A stretch of DNA of 64,000 nt. Source: Agromyces sp. LHK192. Lineage in GTDB: Bacteria; Actinomycetota; Actinomycetes; Actinomycetales; Microbacteriaceae. The translations under genes were made by a program, and so were the position numbers. Location of the stretch: NCBI RefSeq assembly GCF_004006235.1, contig NZ_CP034753.1:248001-312000 (forward strand), read 5' to 3'. Below are positions 41,000 to 50,369 of the stretch, piece by piece. Below the pieces are notes generated by a model. The model did not search any database and was not told the DNA's origin. It was given only the letters and a program-made list of their open reading frames with translations. Every line of letters begins with the position of its first letter. Positions within the stretch are counted from its first letter, which is position 1.

Positions 41000-43669
41000 T
41001 CAGGCCCCGACTCGCAGCGCCTCGGGGTCCGCGACGCGGACGGCGGTCGCGGTCACGCGATGCGTGCCGGGACCGATCGGACCGCCGTCGTGTCCCTGCC
41101 CGTCGACCTCGACCACGGCACCCTCCTCGAGCGCGAGGTCGAGCACCGCGTCCGCGCCGAACGGGACGACCAGGTCGAGGGCGAGCCGCCCGCCGTCGTC
41201 GACGCGCCAGTCGACGGATGCCTCGCCGAGCCGGGTCTGCACCGACGCGCGAGCCCAGGGGACCGCGGTCGACGGCCGCGGAGCGACGACGATGCGGCGG
41301 TAGCCGGGCCGCTCGCGCGTGGTGCCGATCCCGCCGACGTACCGGTACACCCAGTCGATGACCGCGCCGTAGGCGTAGTGGTTGAACGAGAGCATGCCCG
41401 AGCTGTCACCGGTCGCCATCTCGCCGCCGTGGATGCTGCCGTCGGGGGCGATCGCGTCCCAGCGCTCCCACACCGTGGTCGCGCCCATCTCCACCTGGTA
41501 GAGCCATGACGGCGCCTCGGTGCGCAGGAGCATCAGGTACGCCTCGTCGACGTACCCGGCCCGGGTGAGCGCGAAGAGCACCAGCGGCGTCCCGAGGAAC
41601 CCGGTGGCGATGCGTCCTCGTTCGGCGCGCACGTTCGCGGCGAGGCCCGCAGCGATCCGGTCGCGCTCCGAGCCGGGGGCGATCGTGAACTCGAGCGCGA
41701 TCGCCGCGCCGGTCTGCGTCGTGACGGCCTCATCGCCCCACCGCTCCCAGGTCGCGCGGGCGACCCGGTCGGCCGTGCGGCGGGCGTGCGCGGCGCGGTC
41801 GGCGTCGCCGACGAGCTCCTCGGCGTCGGCGAGCAGGCGCGCGCTGTGGGCGAAGAAGGCGTTCGCGACGAAGTCCCGCGAGACCTTCGCCGACCACGGC
41901 TCGTCGCCAGGGGCGTCCGGGTCGAGCCAGTCGCCGAACTGGAACTCGGTGGGCAGCAGGCCGTCGCCGGCGCGACGTTCGAGGCTGGCCACCCACCGGC
42001 GCATGCTGTCGAGTTGCCGCTCGAGCACCTCGTCGCTGCCGTACGACTCGTGGACCGCCCACGGCACGATGGTCGCGGCATCCGCCCATCCGGCGCGACC
42101 GGTCGGCGGGAAGCCCCCGTCTGCGGGCCCGTCCTCGCGGCTGAGGATGTCGGGCACGACGTTGGCGACACCGCCGTCGGCGTCCTGGTCGAGTTCGAGG
42201 TCGCGCAGCCATGACATCCAGAAGGCCTCGACGTCGAAGAGGGTCGATGCGGTCGGCGCGAACGCCTGCGCGTCGCCGGTCCAGCCGAGTCGTTCGTCGC
42301 GCTGCGGGCAGTCGCTGGGAATGGAGACGAAGTTGTCGAGCTGCGACCAGGCGACGTTCGAGTGCAGCCGCTCGAGGAGCGGCTCGGCGGCGGCGAACGA
42401 CGATCGCGGCCGGTCGGCGCTGGAGATCGCGACCGCCGTCGCCGAGACGACGTCGGCGCCCGTGACGTCGGCGTGCTGGAACCCGTGGAAGGTGAAGGTC
42501 GGCTCGAGCACCGTCTCGCCGTCGTGCGCGAGCACGTAGGTGTCGGTCGCCTTCGCGGTGCGCAGCGCGAACGTGTGGAGCGAGCCGTCGGGCTCGAGCA
42601 CCTCCGCATGGCGCACGGTCACGACCTCGCCGGCGCGGCCGCGCACCACGAGCCTGAGCCAGCCGGCGATGTTCTGGCCGACGTCGAGGACGACGCGATC
42701 GCCACGCGGGGTCGGCTCGACCGCCCATTCGGCGATGGTGCGGACGCCGCCGGCGATCCGCGGCTCGACGACCGCCGTGTCGACGTCGATCGTGCGGGCC
42801 GGGTGCCAGCCGGCGTCGTCGAATCCGGGTTCGTCCCACCCCTCGGGCTCGGCGCGGAGATCGATCTCCACGCCGTCGTAGAGGCTCGCCATGCGGATGC
42901 CGCCGACCGACGTCGTCCAATCGGCGGAGCTGCCGGCCCGCACGACCGACCCGTCGGCGCATTCGACGTCGAGCTGCACCAGCGCGGCGAGTTCGGAGCC
43001 GTAGTGCTCGACGCCGTCCGTCCAGCCGAGGCGCCCCCGGTACCAGCCGTCGCCGAGCAGCGCGCCGATCGCGTTCTCGCCCTCGTGCAGGAGCGCGGTC
43101 ACGTCCCACGTGCCGAGCAGCACGCGGTCGCGGTAGGCGGTCCAGCCCGGTGCGAGGTGCTCGTCGACGGCCTTGCGTCCGTTGATCCTCACCTCGCCGA
43201 CGCCCCAGAACGTCGCCCGTAGTCTGGCGCGGACGGGCGCGGCAGGCAGGTGGAGGGCGCTGCGCAGCAGCATGACCGGTCCCTCGACCGACTCGGACCC
43301 GCCGATCGGCCGCGCCGTCAACGAGGCCGGATCGACGGATGCCTCGAGCTCGAGCTCCTCGCTCCAGTCGGACCATCCGTCGGCGGTGGCGATGCGCACC
43401 GCGTATCGGCGCGTCGCGCCCGCCGTGAGATCCGGGGCGGGGGCGACGATGCCGATCGACTCCGCGGAGGCGACCGGGTCTCCCGTACCGACGGCGTCGC
43501 CGGACCACCGGAGCTGATAGCCCACCTGCGGTGAACCGGCGTCGGCCCGCCAAGTGAGTCGGACCCCGGCGCGCGGGACCCCGATCAACCCCTCGGGGTA
43601 CTGCGAGCGCAGGTCGATGACTCGGGCGTCGCGGTCGGCGGTCGTGGGTTCCGGGAGGGTGACGGACAT
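41000..43669 (-). CDS. GH78 alpha-L-rhamnosidase, intracellular
   Basis: An 889-residue protein with AAGGA before ATG 43669. It has an N-terminal beta-sandwich (about 15-110), the Bac_rhamnosid_N domain (LRATFWGVGEVRINGRKAVD, about 150-320), a concanavalin-like region and the alpha/alpha-six catalytic barrel. The barrel opens with IPSDCPQRDERLGWTGDAQ, which includes the conserved general-acid region, and includes WERWDAIAPDG and FNHYAYGAVIDWVYR. There is no signal peptide, so it acts in the cytoplasm on imported rhamnosides. It follows its own LacI regulator on the same strand. Confidence 0.92.
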   Translation of the reverse strand: MSVTLPEPTTADRDARVIDLRSQYPEGLIGVPRAGVRLTWRADAGSPQVGYQLRWSGDAVGTGDPVASAESIGIVAPAPDLTAGATRRYAVRIATADGWSDWSEELELEASVDPASLTARPIGGSESVEGPVMLLRSALHLPAAPVRARLRATFWGVGEVRINGRKAVDEHLAPGWTAYRDRVLLGTWDVTALLHEGENAIGALLGDGWYRGRLGWTDGVEHYGSELAALVQLDVECADGSVVRAGSSADWTTSVGGIRMASLYDGVEIDLRAEPEGWDEPGFDDAGWHPARTIDVDTAVVEPRIAGGVRTIAEWAVEPTPRGDRVVLDVGQNIAGWLRLVVRGRAGEVVTVRHAEVLEPDGSLHTFALRTAKATDTYVLAHDGETVLEPTFTFHGFQHADVTGADVVSATAVAISSADRPRSSFAAAEPLLERLHSNVAWSQLDNFVSIPSDCPQRDERLGWTGDAQAFAPTASTLFDVEAFWMSWLRDLELDQDADGGVANVVPDILSREDGPADGGFPPTGRAGWADAATIVPWAVHESYGSDEVLERQLDSMRRWVASLERRAGDGLLPTEFQFGDWLDPDAPGDEPWSAKVSRDFVANAFFAHSARLLADAEELVGDADRAAHARRTADRVARATWERWGDEAVTTQTGAAIALEFTIAPGSERDRIAAGLAANVRAERGRIATGFLGTPLVLFALTRAGYVDEAYLMLLRTEAPSWLYQVEMGATTVWERWDAIAPDGSIHGGEMATGDSSGMLSFNHYAYGAVIDWVYRYVGGIGTTRERPGYRRIVVAPRPSTAVPWARASVQTRLGEASVDWRVDDGGRLALDLVVPFGADAVLDLALEEGAVVEVDGQGHDGGPIGPGTHRVTATAVRVADPEALRVGA

Positions 43670-43741
43670 CGTCGTCCTTCCTGTCGAGACCCGGGAGGGT
43701 CTGGCGGTTGTGCGGTTCGGCGGGGCATGGGCCCCGGGTGG

Positions 43742-44797
43742 TCAGCCGGATCGGCCCGGAGCGGCATCCGGTGCGGATCCGGTCACGGCCCGGGTGGACG
43801 CGCGCGGACGGAGCACCGGCTCGACGATGTGGTGCACGGCCTCGGTGCGGCCGACGATGCGCTCGAGCAGGAGGTGGATCGCCCGCTCGCCCATCGCGAC
43901 GCCGGCCTGGTCGACGCTGGTCAGCGAGATGGCCGGATGGCTCGCGATCTCGACGTCGTCGTATCCGGCGACCGACACGGCACCGGCCGCGAGTGCGTGC
44001 TCGGCGACGGCGCGCTGGGCTCCGAGCGCGAGTTCGTCGTTGCCGGCGAAGATCGCGGTGGGGATGTCGTCGTCCAGCAGTGCGAGGGTGTCGAGCCGCG
44101 CGGTCTCCTCGGTCGCGCCGGTGCGCACCACGCGGATGCGGTCGGCGATCCCGGCCTCGTGCATCGCGCGCTCGTACCCCTCGAGGCGGATGGCGTGCGG
44201 GGTCCCCGACCCGGGCGCGGTGACCTCCTCGCTGCGGGTGAGGTGGACGATGCGCCGATGGCCGAGGCCGAGGAGGTGGTCCATGACGAGGCGCGTGCCC
44301 TCGGCGTCGTCGCCCGTGACCGTGTCGTAGTGCTCGGAGCGGTCGTGCCGGCCCAGCATGACGACCGGCACCCGGGTCGCGAGGCGCTCGAGCCAGGCGG
44401 GCTCGACGAGCGGCGAGATCGCCACGATCCCGTCGACCTGGCGGTCGGCGAGGGCGCCGAGTGCGCGCACACCCTCCTCGCCCCGCCCGATCTCGGCGGG
44501 CGCGATGATGAGCTGGTACTGCGAGTCCTGCAGCGCGGCGGTTGCGCCGGCGACGACCTTCGTGAAGAACGGGTTGCCGATGTGCGGCAGCTCGATGCCC
44601 AGGGTGAAGCTCGCGCCGCGCATCGCGCGTGCGGCCACGCGCGGGCGGTAGTCGAGGGCATCGATCGCGGCGTTCACCCGCTCCCGCATCGCGGGGCTGA
44701 CGCCGTACGCGTCGCGGATGACCTTCGAGACGGCCGCCCGTGAGACGCCGGCCATGCGGGCGACGTCCTCGATGGTGGCAGCACGCATCCGCTCCAC
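43742..44797 (-). CDS. LacI-family regulator of the rhamnoside genes
   Basis: A 351-residue protein from GTG 44797; GAAGGGAG lies 5 nt upstream, whereas ATG 44788 is too far from it. The helix-turn-helix ATIEDVARMAGVSRAAVSKV differs from those of the other two LacI proteins in the window, so its operator should differ. The sugar-binding half includes LGIELPHIGNPFFTKVVAGA and VSVAGYDDVEIASHPAISLT. It is divergent from the second ABC operon and co-directional with the GH78 gene. It probably controls both through the TAGATCG sites. Confidence 0.87.
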   Translation of the reverse strand: MERMRAATIEDVARMAGVSRAAVSKVIRDAYGVSPAMRERVNAAIDALDYRPRVAARAMRGASFTLGIELPHIGNPFFTKVVAGATAALQDSQYQLIIAPAEIGRGEEGVRALGALADRQVDGIVAISPLVEPAWLERLATRVPVVMLGRHDRSEHYDTVTGDDAEGTRLVMDHLLGLGHRRIVHLTRSEEVTAPGSGTPHAIRLEGYERAMHEAGIADRIRVVRTGATEETARLDTLALLDDDIPTAIFAGNDELALGAQRAVAEHALAAGAVSVAGYDDVEIASHPAISLTSVDQAGVAMGERAIHLLLERIVGRTEAVHHIVEPVLRPRASTRAVTGSAPDAAPGRSG

Positions 44798-44876
44798 GTC
44801 GACTCCCTTCGTCGGGTGCACCCGGGCGATCGCCAGCCCGTGCTCGGTGTCACGATACTCGCAGGTCGCTGTTCGA

Positions 44877-44888
44877 TAGATCGATCTA
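44877..44888. promoter_or_regulatory. LacI-type operator 1 of the rhamnoside operon
   Basis: TAGATCGATCTA, a perfect 12-bp palindrome, 80 bp upstream of the divergent LacI start. It is the first of three sites spaced 22-23 bp apart. Confidence 0.65.
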
Positions 44889-44899
44889 CGGTTGCATCG

Positions 44900-44911
44900 T
44901 AGATCGTTTCA
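44900..44911. promoter_or_regulatory. Composite LacI-type operator 2
   Basis: TAGATCGTTTCA. The left half matches the TAGATCGATCTA site and the right half matches the rhamnose operator TGAATCGTTTCA. It may be bound by either regulator type. Confidence 0.55.
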
Positions 44912-44921
44912 CACAATTTGT

Positions 44922-44933
44922 GTAGATCGGTTG
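44922..44933. promoter_or_regulatory. LacI-type operator 3, overlapping -35
   Basis: TAGATCGGTTGA, 22 bp from site 2, overlaps the TTGACA -35 element of the substrate-binding protein promoter. Occupancy would block RNA polymerase. Confidence 0.55.
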
Positions 44934-44960
44934 ACAAAACGACTGGACCGCTCGTAGCGT
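44931..44960 (+). promoter_or_regulatory. Promoter of the rhamnoside ABC operon
   Basis: TTGACA at 44931-44936 and TAGCGT at 44955-44960 with an 18-bp spacer. The predicted start gives a leader of about 60 nt ending in AAGGAGG before ATG 45029. Confidence 0.6.
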
Positions 44961-45028
44961 GAGGATCGCCAAGCACCGAGCGTCATTCGGCGCGATCACA
45001 CGCAGGCTTTACAAGGAGGTAAAGAACC

Positions 45029-46348
45029 ATGGTCACCCGTACCCAGCGACGGTCGATCCTCGCCGTCGGCGCAGGAGGCCTCGCGCTCTCCCTGGCCCTC
45101 GCCGGCTGCACCGCCGGCGGATCGGAGTCCGAGGACGGCTCGGTCTCCCTCAGCTACCTCGTCGACAACGGCGAGGCGACGGTCGCCACCGCCCAGGCGC
45201 TCGCCGACGCCTTCATGTCCGAGAACCCCGACATCACCGTCGAGGTCGAGACCCGTCCTCAGGGCGCCGACGGCGACAACCTGATCAAGACCCGCCTCGC
45301 GACCGGCGAGATGAACGACCTCTTCTCGTACAACTCGGGGTCGCTCATGCAGGCGCTCAACCCCGACGAGACGCTCGTCGACCTCTCCGACGAGGAGTGG
45401 GTCGCGTCGTTGAACGACAACTTCGTGCGAGCCGTCTCCACCGACTCCGGTCTGTACGGTGTCCCGATGGGGCAGTCGATGGCCGGCGCCGTCATCTACA
45501 ACAAGGATGTCTACGCCGAGCTCGGCCTCGAGATCCCGACCACCTGGGACGACTTCATCGCCAACAGCGAGGCGATCAAGGCGGCAGGCGCGGCCGCTCC
45601 GATCGTGCAGACCTACGACGACACGTGGACGTCGCAGCTGTTCGTCCTCGGCGACTTCAACAACGTCACGGCCGCGAGCCCCGACTGGGCCGAGCAGTAC
45701 ACGAACAACGAGGTCAGTTACTCGGAGGAGCCCGCGTTCGCCGGCTTCGAGCACCTCCAGGAGGTCTTCGACAAGTCGCTCATGAACGAGGACTTCGCCT
45801 CGGCCACCTACGCCGACGGCGTGACGATGGTCGCGACCGGCGAGGGCGCGCAGTACCCGATCCTGACGTTCGCCGCCCAGCAGCTCATGACGACGAACCC
45901 CGAGGCGGCCGACGTGGTCGGCACCTTCCCGCTCCCGGGACCGGATGCCGCGACCAACGGACTCACCGTCTGGATGCCGAACGGCGTCTACATCCCGAAC
46001 TCGGTCGAGGGCGACAAGCTCGAGGCCGCGAAGCAGTTCGCGGCGTTCCTCGCCACACCCGAGAGCTGCGAGATCCAGGCGGAGAGCAACGCGCCGCAGG
46101 GACCGTTCGTGATCGAGGGCTGCGACCTCCCCGACGACGTGCCCGCCATGATCTCGGACATGCAGCCGTACTTCGACGAGGGCAAGACGAACCTCGCGCT
46201 CGAATTCCTCTCGCCCATCAAGGGACCGGCCCTCGAGCAGATCACCGTCGCCGTCGGCTCGGGCATCACGACCGCCGCTGAAGGCGCAGCCCAGTACGAC
46301 GAGGATGTGGTGAAGCAGGCCCAGCAACTCGGGCTCGAGGGCTGGTAA
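45029..46348 (+). CDS. ABC transporter sugar-binding lipoprotein, rhamnoside operon
   Basis: A 439-residue protein with AAGGAGG before the ATG. The lipobox is LALAGC. The mature part is an SBP_bac_1/8 fold of the CUT1 class that binds oligosaccharides: MNDLFSYNSGSLMQAL, YGVPMGQSMAGAVIYNKDVY and WMPNGVYIPN. It differs in class from the CUT2 protein at 35009, which fits a larger ligand. Its gene neighbours imply a rhamnose-containing oligosaccharide or glycoside. It is the first gene of the operon and is followed by a hairpin. Confidence 0.88.
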   Translation: MVTRTQRRSILAVGAGGLALSLALAGCTAGGSESEDGSVSLSYLVDNGEATVATAQALADAFMSENPDITVEVETRPQGADGDNLIKTRLATGEMNDLFSYNSGSLMQALNPDETLVDLSDEEWVASLNDNFVRAVSTDSGLYGVPMGQSMAGAVIYNKDVYAELGLEIPTTWDDFIANSEAIKAAGAAAPIVQTYDDTWTSQLFVLGDFNNVTAASPDWAEQYTNNEVSYSEEPAFAGFEHLQEVFDKSLMNEDFASATYADGVTMVATGEGAQYPILTFAAQQLMTTNPEAADVVGTFPLPGPDAATNGLTVWMPNGVYIPNSVEGDKLEAAKQFAAFLATPESCEIQAESNAPQGPFVIEGCDLPDDVPAMISDMQPYFDEGKTNLALEFLSPIKGPALEQITVAVGSGITTAAEGAAQYDEDVVKQAQQLGLEGW

Positions 46349-46374
46349 TCCGCCCTCCGCACCATCGGCAATCC

Positions 46375-46410
46375 GGCGGGGTGGGGGTCCGCACGACCCC
46401 GCCCCGCCGC
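46375..46410 (+). terminator. Intercistronic hairpin after the binding-protein gene
   Basis: CGGCGGGGTGGGG pairs with the GC-rich right arm ending CGCCCCGCCG. Such stem-loops after binding-protein genes usually stabilise that part of the message or partly terminate it, giving more binding protein than permease. Confidence 0.55.
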
Positions 46411-46427
46411 TCAACGGGGAGAACCGC

Positions 46428-47369
46428 ATGACCACCGCCACGGCACCAGGCCGCACCAGTTCGCCACCCGGGTCGCCCGGTCGGCCCACCGAGGCGAAGC
46501 GCAAGCGCCGCCCCATGAAGAGCCCGTACCCGACGTGGTTCTTCATCCCCGCCGGCGCCTTCTACGTCGTGCTGTTCCTGATCCCGACCGTGGCGTCGTT
46601 CTACTTCTCGCTCACACGCTGGACGCTCTTCGACGTCGAGTTCATCGGCATCGACAATTTCGTCCGGTTCTTCCAGGAGCCCCAGTTGGTCCAGGGCTTC
46701 GTCAACACGTTCATCTACGCGTTCCTCACCTCAGGCACGAAGGTCGTGCTGGGGTTGGTGCTCGGCGTCTTCCTCAGCTCCCAGATCATCGGCCGCGGAT
46801 TCCTCCGCTCGGTCGTGTTCTTCCCCGTCCTGGTTTCCGTGATCGGGGTCGGCATCCTCTTCGAGGTGCTGCTCGACCCGTTCGACGGACCCGTGAACGG
46901 CGTCCTCGCCGCCGTCGGCATCGAGGGCCCGGGCTGGCTCACGGATCCGTCCCTCGCGCTGTTCTCCGTAGCGATGGTCGACGTGTGGTCCGGTGTCGGC
47001 CTCGCCACGCTCATCTACATCGCCGGCATGGTCGCGATCCCGCAGGAGTACTTCGAGGCGTCCAAGGTCGACGGGGCGAGCGCCTGGAACACGTTCCGCC
47101 ACGTGACCCTCCCGCTGCTGCGCCCGGCGACCGTCACCGTCGTGCTCCTCTCGCTCATCGGCGGCCTGCGTCGGTTCGACCTCATCTGGACCATGACGGG
47201 GGGCGGCCCCGGCTTCTCGAGCGACGTGCTCGCGTCGGTGGTCTACAAGCAGTACCAGGCTGGCTTCTTCGGCCTGTCGACGGCCGGCAACGTCGTGCTG
47301 TTCGTCGTCGTGGCGGCGATCATCTTCCCGCTCTCGTGGTGGCTCAACCGGAAGGAGGACGACCGATGA
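46428..47369 (+). CDS. CUT1-class ABC transporter permease (MalF/UgpA type)
   Basis: A 313-residue protein with GGGGAGA before ATG 46428. Six hydrophobic segments follow a polar N-terminal of about 30 residues. The EAA-loop is VAIPQEYFEASKVDGASAWN, with FRHVTLPLLRPATV after it. It pairs with the 47366 permease. No ATPase gene is present in this operon, so a shared MsiK-like ATPase elsewhere is probable, as in other actinobacteria. Confidence 0.88.
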   Translation: MTTATAPGRTSSPPGSPGRPTEAKRKRRPMKSPYPTWFFIPAGAFYVVLFLIPTVASFYFSLTRWTLFDVEFIGIDNFVRFFQEPQLVQGFVNTFIYAFLTSGTKVVLGLVLGVFLSSQIIGRGFLRSVVFFPVLVSVIGVGILFEVLLDPFDGPVNGVLAAVGIEGPGWLTDPSLALFSVAMVDVWSGVGLATLIYIAGMVAIPQEYFEASKVDGASAWNTFRHVTLPLLRPATVTVVLLSLIGGLRRFDLIWTMTGGGPGFSSDVLASVVYKQYQAGFFGLSTAGNVVLFVVVAAIIFPLSWWLNRKEDDR

Positions 47370-48196
47370 AGAACGTCGCCTGGAGATGGGGCGCCGGCAC
47401 CGTGGCGATCCTGATCGCGATCGTCGTGTTCCTGGTTCCCTTCGCGTTCATCGTGTTCACCGCCGGGAAGACCCAGGCGGAGGCCGCCGCCCTCGAGTTC
47501 AGCTGGCCGACCGAGTGGGTGCTCTTCGACAACATCGTGACGGTGCTGACGAACCGCGACTTCCTCCTCGTGCGCGCCTTCGTCAACAGCGTCGTGCTGA
47601 CCGTCGTCGCCGTGGCGATCATGGTGATCCTCGGGGCGATGGTCGGCTACGTGCTGCAGCGGCGCAGGTCCAGGTGGAACCCGTTGGTCAACGCGTTCGT
47701 GCTCGCGGGTCTGATCATCCCGCCCGCCGTCGTGCCGACGATCTGGGTGCTCCAGGGCATCGAGCTGTTCAAGACGCTGCCGGGACTCATCGCCGTGCAC
47801 GTGGCGTTCGGACTCTCGTTCTGCATCCTGCTGTTCCGAGCGTTCGTGGCGACGATCCCGCGCGAACTCGACGAGGCGGCGACCATCGACGGCGCCGGGC
47901 CGATCAAGCTGTTCTTCCGCGTGATCTTCCCGCTGCTTCGCTCGGTCATCGTGACGGTGATCGTCGTGCAGGCCGTCGCGGTCTTCAACGACTTCACCTA
48001 TGCGCTGTACTTCCTGCCGGGCGACGAGAACGCGACGGTGCAGCTGACGACGTTCAACTACATCGCGCAGTCCGTCCGTGCCGACAACCTGCTCTTCGCG
48101 AACGTGCTGATCATCACCATCCCGCCGCTGATCATGTACGTCTTCTTCCAGCGTCAGATCGTGGCCGGCATGACCTCCGGTGCGGTGAAGGGCTGA
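47366..48196 (+). CDS. CUT1-class ABC transporter permease (MalG/UgpE type)
   Basis: A 276-residue protein whose ATG overlaps the previous stop by 4 nt, with AAGGAGG upstream. About six helices; the EAA-loop is ATIPRELDEAATIDGAGPIK followed by LFFRVIFPLLRSV. It forms the second half of the channel with the 46428 permease. The GH78-type gene follows 5 nt later. Confidence 0.88.
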   Translation: MKNVAWRWGAGTVAILIAIVVFLVPFAFIVFTAGKTQAEAAALEFSWPTEWVLFDNIVTVLTNRDFLLVRAFVNSVVLTVVAVAIMVILGAMVGYVLQRRRSRWNPLVNAFVLAGLIIPPAVVPTIWVLQGIELFKTLPGLIAVHVAFGLSFCILLFRAFVATIPRELDEAATIDGAGPIKLFFRVIFPLLRSVIVTVIVVQAVAVFNDFTYALYFLPGDENATVQLTTFNYIAQSVRADNLLFANVLIITIPPLIMYVFFQRQIVAGMTSGAVKG

Positions 48197-48201
48197 CCGC
48201 G

Positions 48202-50319
48202 ATGCAGGAACCCCCGCGGTCGGCCGCGGAACTGCGGCGGTGGGTGCGTGCGCGCTCGCCGCAGCCGTTCGAGGATGCCGACGTCCAGGCGCCGCCGACG
48301 GGCCGCGCCTGGGCCTACGGGCCGGGGCAATACGAGCTCGCGCTCCTGAACCGGCTGGTCGACGAGGGGTTCGCCGCGAACCGGCACGTGCACTATCCGC
48401 GCAATCACGGGCGGGTCGCCGGCTCCACGGTCTTCACCGCTGCGGCGTCGGCTTCGGGGTCGGTCGAGCTGCGCATCTCCGGCAGGCTCGAGGGCCTGAC
48501 CGTCGGCGGCGATCCCGTCACGCTCGAACCGTCGACCGAACCGACGGCGGACCCGACGTCGTACCGGCTGCGCCTCCCGGCCCCCGGCGCCGCGATCCGG
48601 ATCCACGTGGTCGCGGGCGCCGACGGCGGGGTGCCGGCCGTCTCCGTCCCGTCGGATGCCCCGCTCACGCGCTGGCTGGCCGGCTGCGACGGAGCGCCGC
48701 TCGAGGAGATCCGGCTGCGCTCCGGCGGCGGCTCGCCGCCCCACGAGCACGCGGTCGGCACGGTCGAGCTCCGGGTGCGCCCGGGCGCCGACGGCCTGTA
48801 CGACCTCGGCGCACCCGTGCTCGGACGACCCGTGATCGAGAGCGGGTCGCCCCCGGTCGTCTCGACCGGCGAGAGCGTCGAGGAGGCGCTCGCCGGGCCC
48901 GACCACCACGAGACGCGCCACGAGGTCGTCCGTCGCGCGGACGGCACGTGGACCACGAGGCATCCGCTGGGCTTCCGGTACCTGTCGATCCGCGGCGTCG
49001 ACCCGCTCCCGGCGGCGGTGCGTATCGAGGCCTCGATCGCGACGGTTCCGAGCCCGGGTGCGTTCGCCTGTTCCGACGACCGCCTCACGCGCATCTGGGC
49101 GACGGCGCAGTACACGCTGCGCCTCTGCTCGCAGGGGCTCATGATCGACGGCATCAAGCGCGACCGGATGCCGTGGGCCGGCGACCAGGCGCTGAGCACG
49201 CTCGCGAATGCCTACGCGCTCGGCGACGGCGGCACCGTCGCCGACGGGTTGGTCGCGCTCGGCCGACCCGAGCACGGGTACGTCAACGGCATCGCGGACT
49301 ACTCGCTGTGGTGGGTCGTCAACGCCGGGCTGCGGCTGCGATGGTTCGGCGACGCCGCGTTCGCCGCCGGCGAGGCCGACCGCCTCGATCGGTTCGTCGC
49401 CGACCTCGCGACCCACGCGGGCCTCGACGGCGTCTTCAGGCCGACCTCGCAACGCGGCGGCTTCCCCGATGCCGGCCCGGGGTCGGTCTTCCTCGACTGG
49501 GGCCTCCGCCTCGAGCACGGACGCGATTCCGTCGCGCTGCAGATGCTGTGGCTGTGGGCGCTCCGCAGCGCGGAGCGGGTCCTGCGCGAGGTCGGGCACG
49601 CGGGCGCCGAGCGGTGGGCCGCCGTCGCCGATACGCTCGCCGCGTCGCTCCGACGACGCGCGTGGCTGGCCGACCACGATCGCTGGGCCGACTACCTCGA
49701 CGCCCGGCGATCGGAGCGGCCCGCGCGGTATGCGAACTTCCTCGCGGTGCTGTGCGGCATCCACGAGGAGGCGCCGGTGCCCGCCGGCGTGGTGGACGCG
49801 CTGCGCGATGACCCCGGCGGCACGCCGTTCATGACCGCGTTCCGGTTGCTCGCGCTGACGGAGGCCGGCCTCCCGGAGGCCGCGGTCGCCGGCGTCCGCG
49901 ACATCTGGGGTCCGATGGTCGACGCCGGGCCCGGCACGTTCTGGGAGGAGGCGAAGGCCGACGGCGACGTCCTCGAGATGTACGGGCGACCCTTCGGCCG
50001 CAGCCGCTGCCACGGTTGGGCCTCCGGGCCGGCCGCGCTGCTGCCGGCCGCGATCCTCGGCATCCGCCCCGTCGCCGACGGCTGGTCGCGATTCGAGGTC
50101 GCACCCGCGCTCGGCGGGCTCGATTGGGCGGGGGCGGTGGTGCCGACCGCAGGCGGAGACCTCGTCGTCTCGGCGACCGCGACCGACGTGCGAGTGGAGA
50201 TCCCCGCCGGGTCGGTCCTCGTCCGGGGCGCGCGCGAGGTTCCCGGGCCCGCCCGCGTGGAATGGAGCACGCCGGCCGTCGGCGGCGGCGATCTCGACGA
50301 CGCCGCCGAGATCGCCTGA
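48202..50319 (+). CDS. GH78-type alpha-L-rhamnosidase-like glycosidase
   Basis: A 705-residue protein. An N-terminal beta region (1-275) is followed by an alpha/alpha-six barrel. The barrel opens with GLMIDGIKRDRMPWAGDQAL, analogous to the CPQRDERLGWTGD block of the other GH78 protein, and ends with FWEEAKADGDVLEMYGRPFG and SRCHGWASGPAALLPAAILG, typical of the family. It lacks the usual Bac_rhamnosid_N domain and has no signal peptide. It lies 5 nt after the permease gene and is thus the enzyme for the imported sugar. Confidence 0.85.
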   Translation: MQEPPRSAAELRRWVRARSPQPFEDADVQAPPTGRAWAYGPGQYELALLNRLVDEGFAANRHVHYPRNHGRVAGSTVFTAAASASGSVELRISGRLEGLTVGGDPVTLEPSTEPTADPTSYRLRLPAPGAAIRIHVVAGADGGVPAVSVPSDAPLTRWLAGCDGAPLEEIRLRSGGGSPPHEHAVGTVELRVRPGADGLYDLGAPVLGRPVIESGSPPVVSTGESVEEALAGPDHHETRHEVVRRADGTWTTRHPLGFRYLSIRGVDPLPAAVRIEASIATVPSPGAFACSDDRLTRIWATAQYTLRLCSQGLMIDGIKRDRMPWAGDQALSTLANAYALGDGGTVADGLVALGRPEHGYVNGIADYSLWWVVNAGLRLRWFGDAAFAAGEADRLDRFVADLATHAGLDGVFRPTSQRGGFPDAGPGSVFLDWGLRLEHGRDSVALQMLWLWALRSAERVLREVGHAGAERWAAVADTLAASLRRRAWLADHDRWADYLDARRSERPARYANFLAVLCGIHEEAPVPAGVVDALRDDPGGTPFMTAFRLLALTEAGLPEAAVAGVRDIWGPMVDAGPGTFWEEAKADGDVLEMYGRPFGRSRCHGWASGPAALLPAAILGIRPVADGWSRFEVAPALGGLDWAGAVVPTAGGDLVVSATATDVRVEIPAGSVLVRGAREVPGPARVEWSTPAVGGGDLDDAAEIA

Positions 50320-50369
50320 GGAACCCGGCCGACTCAGTACGATCGAGCAAGACCACGGAAGGGGGCGGC

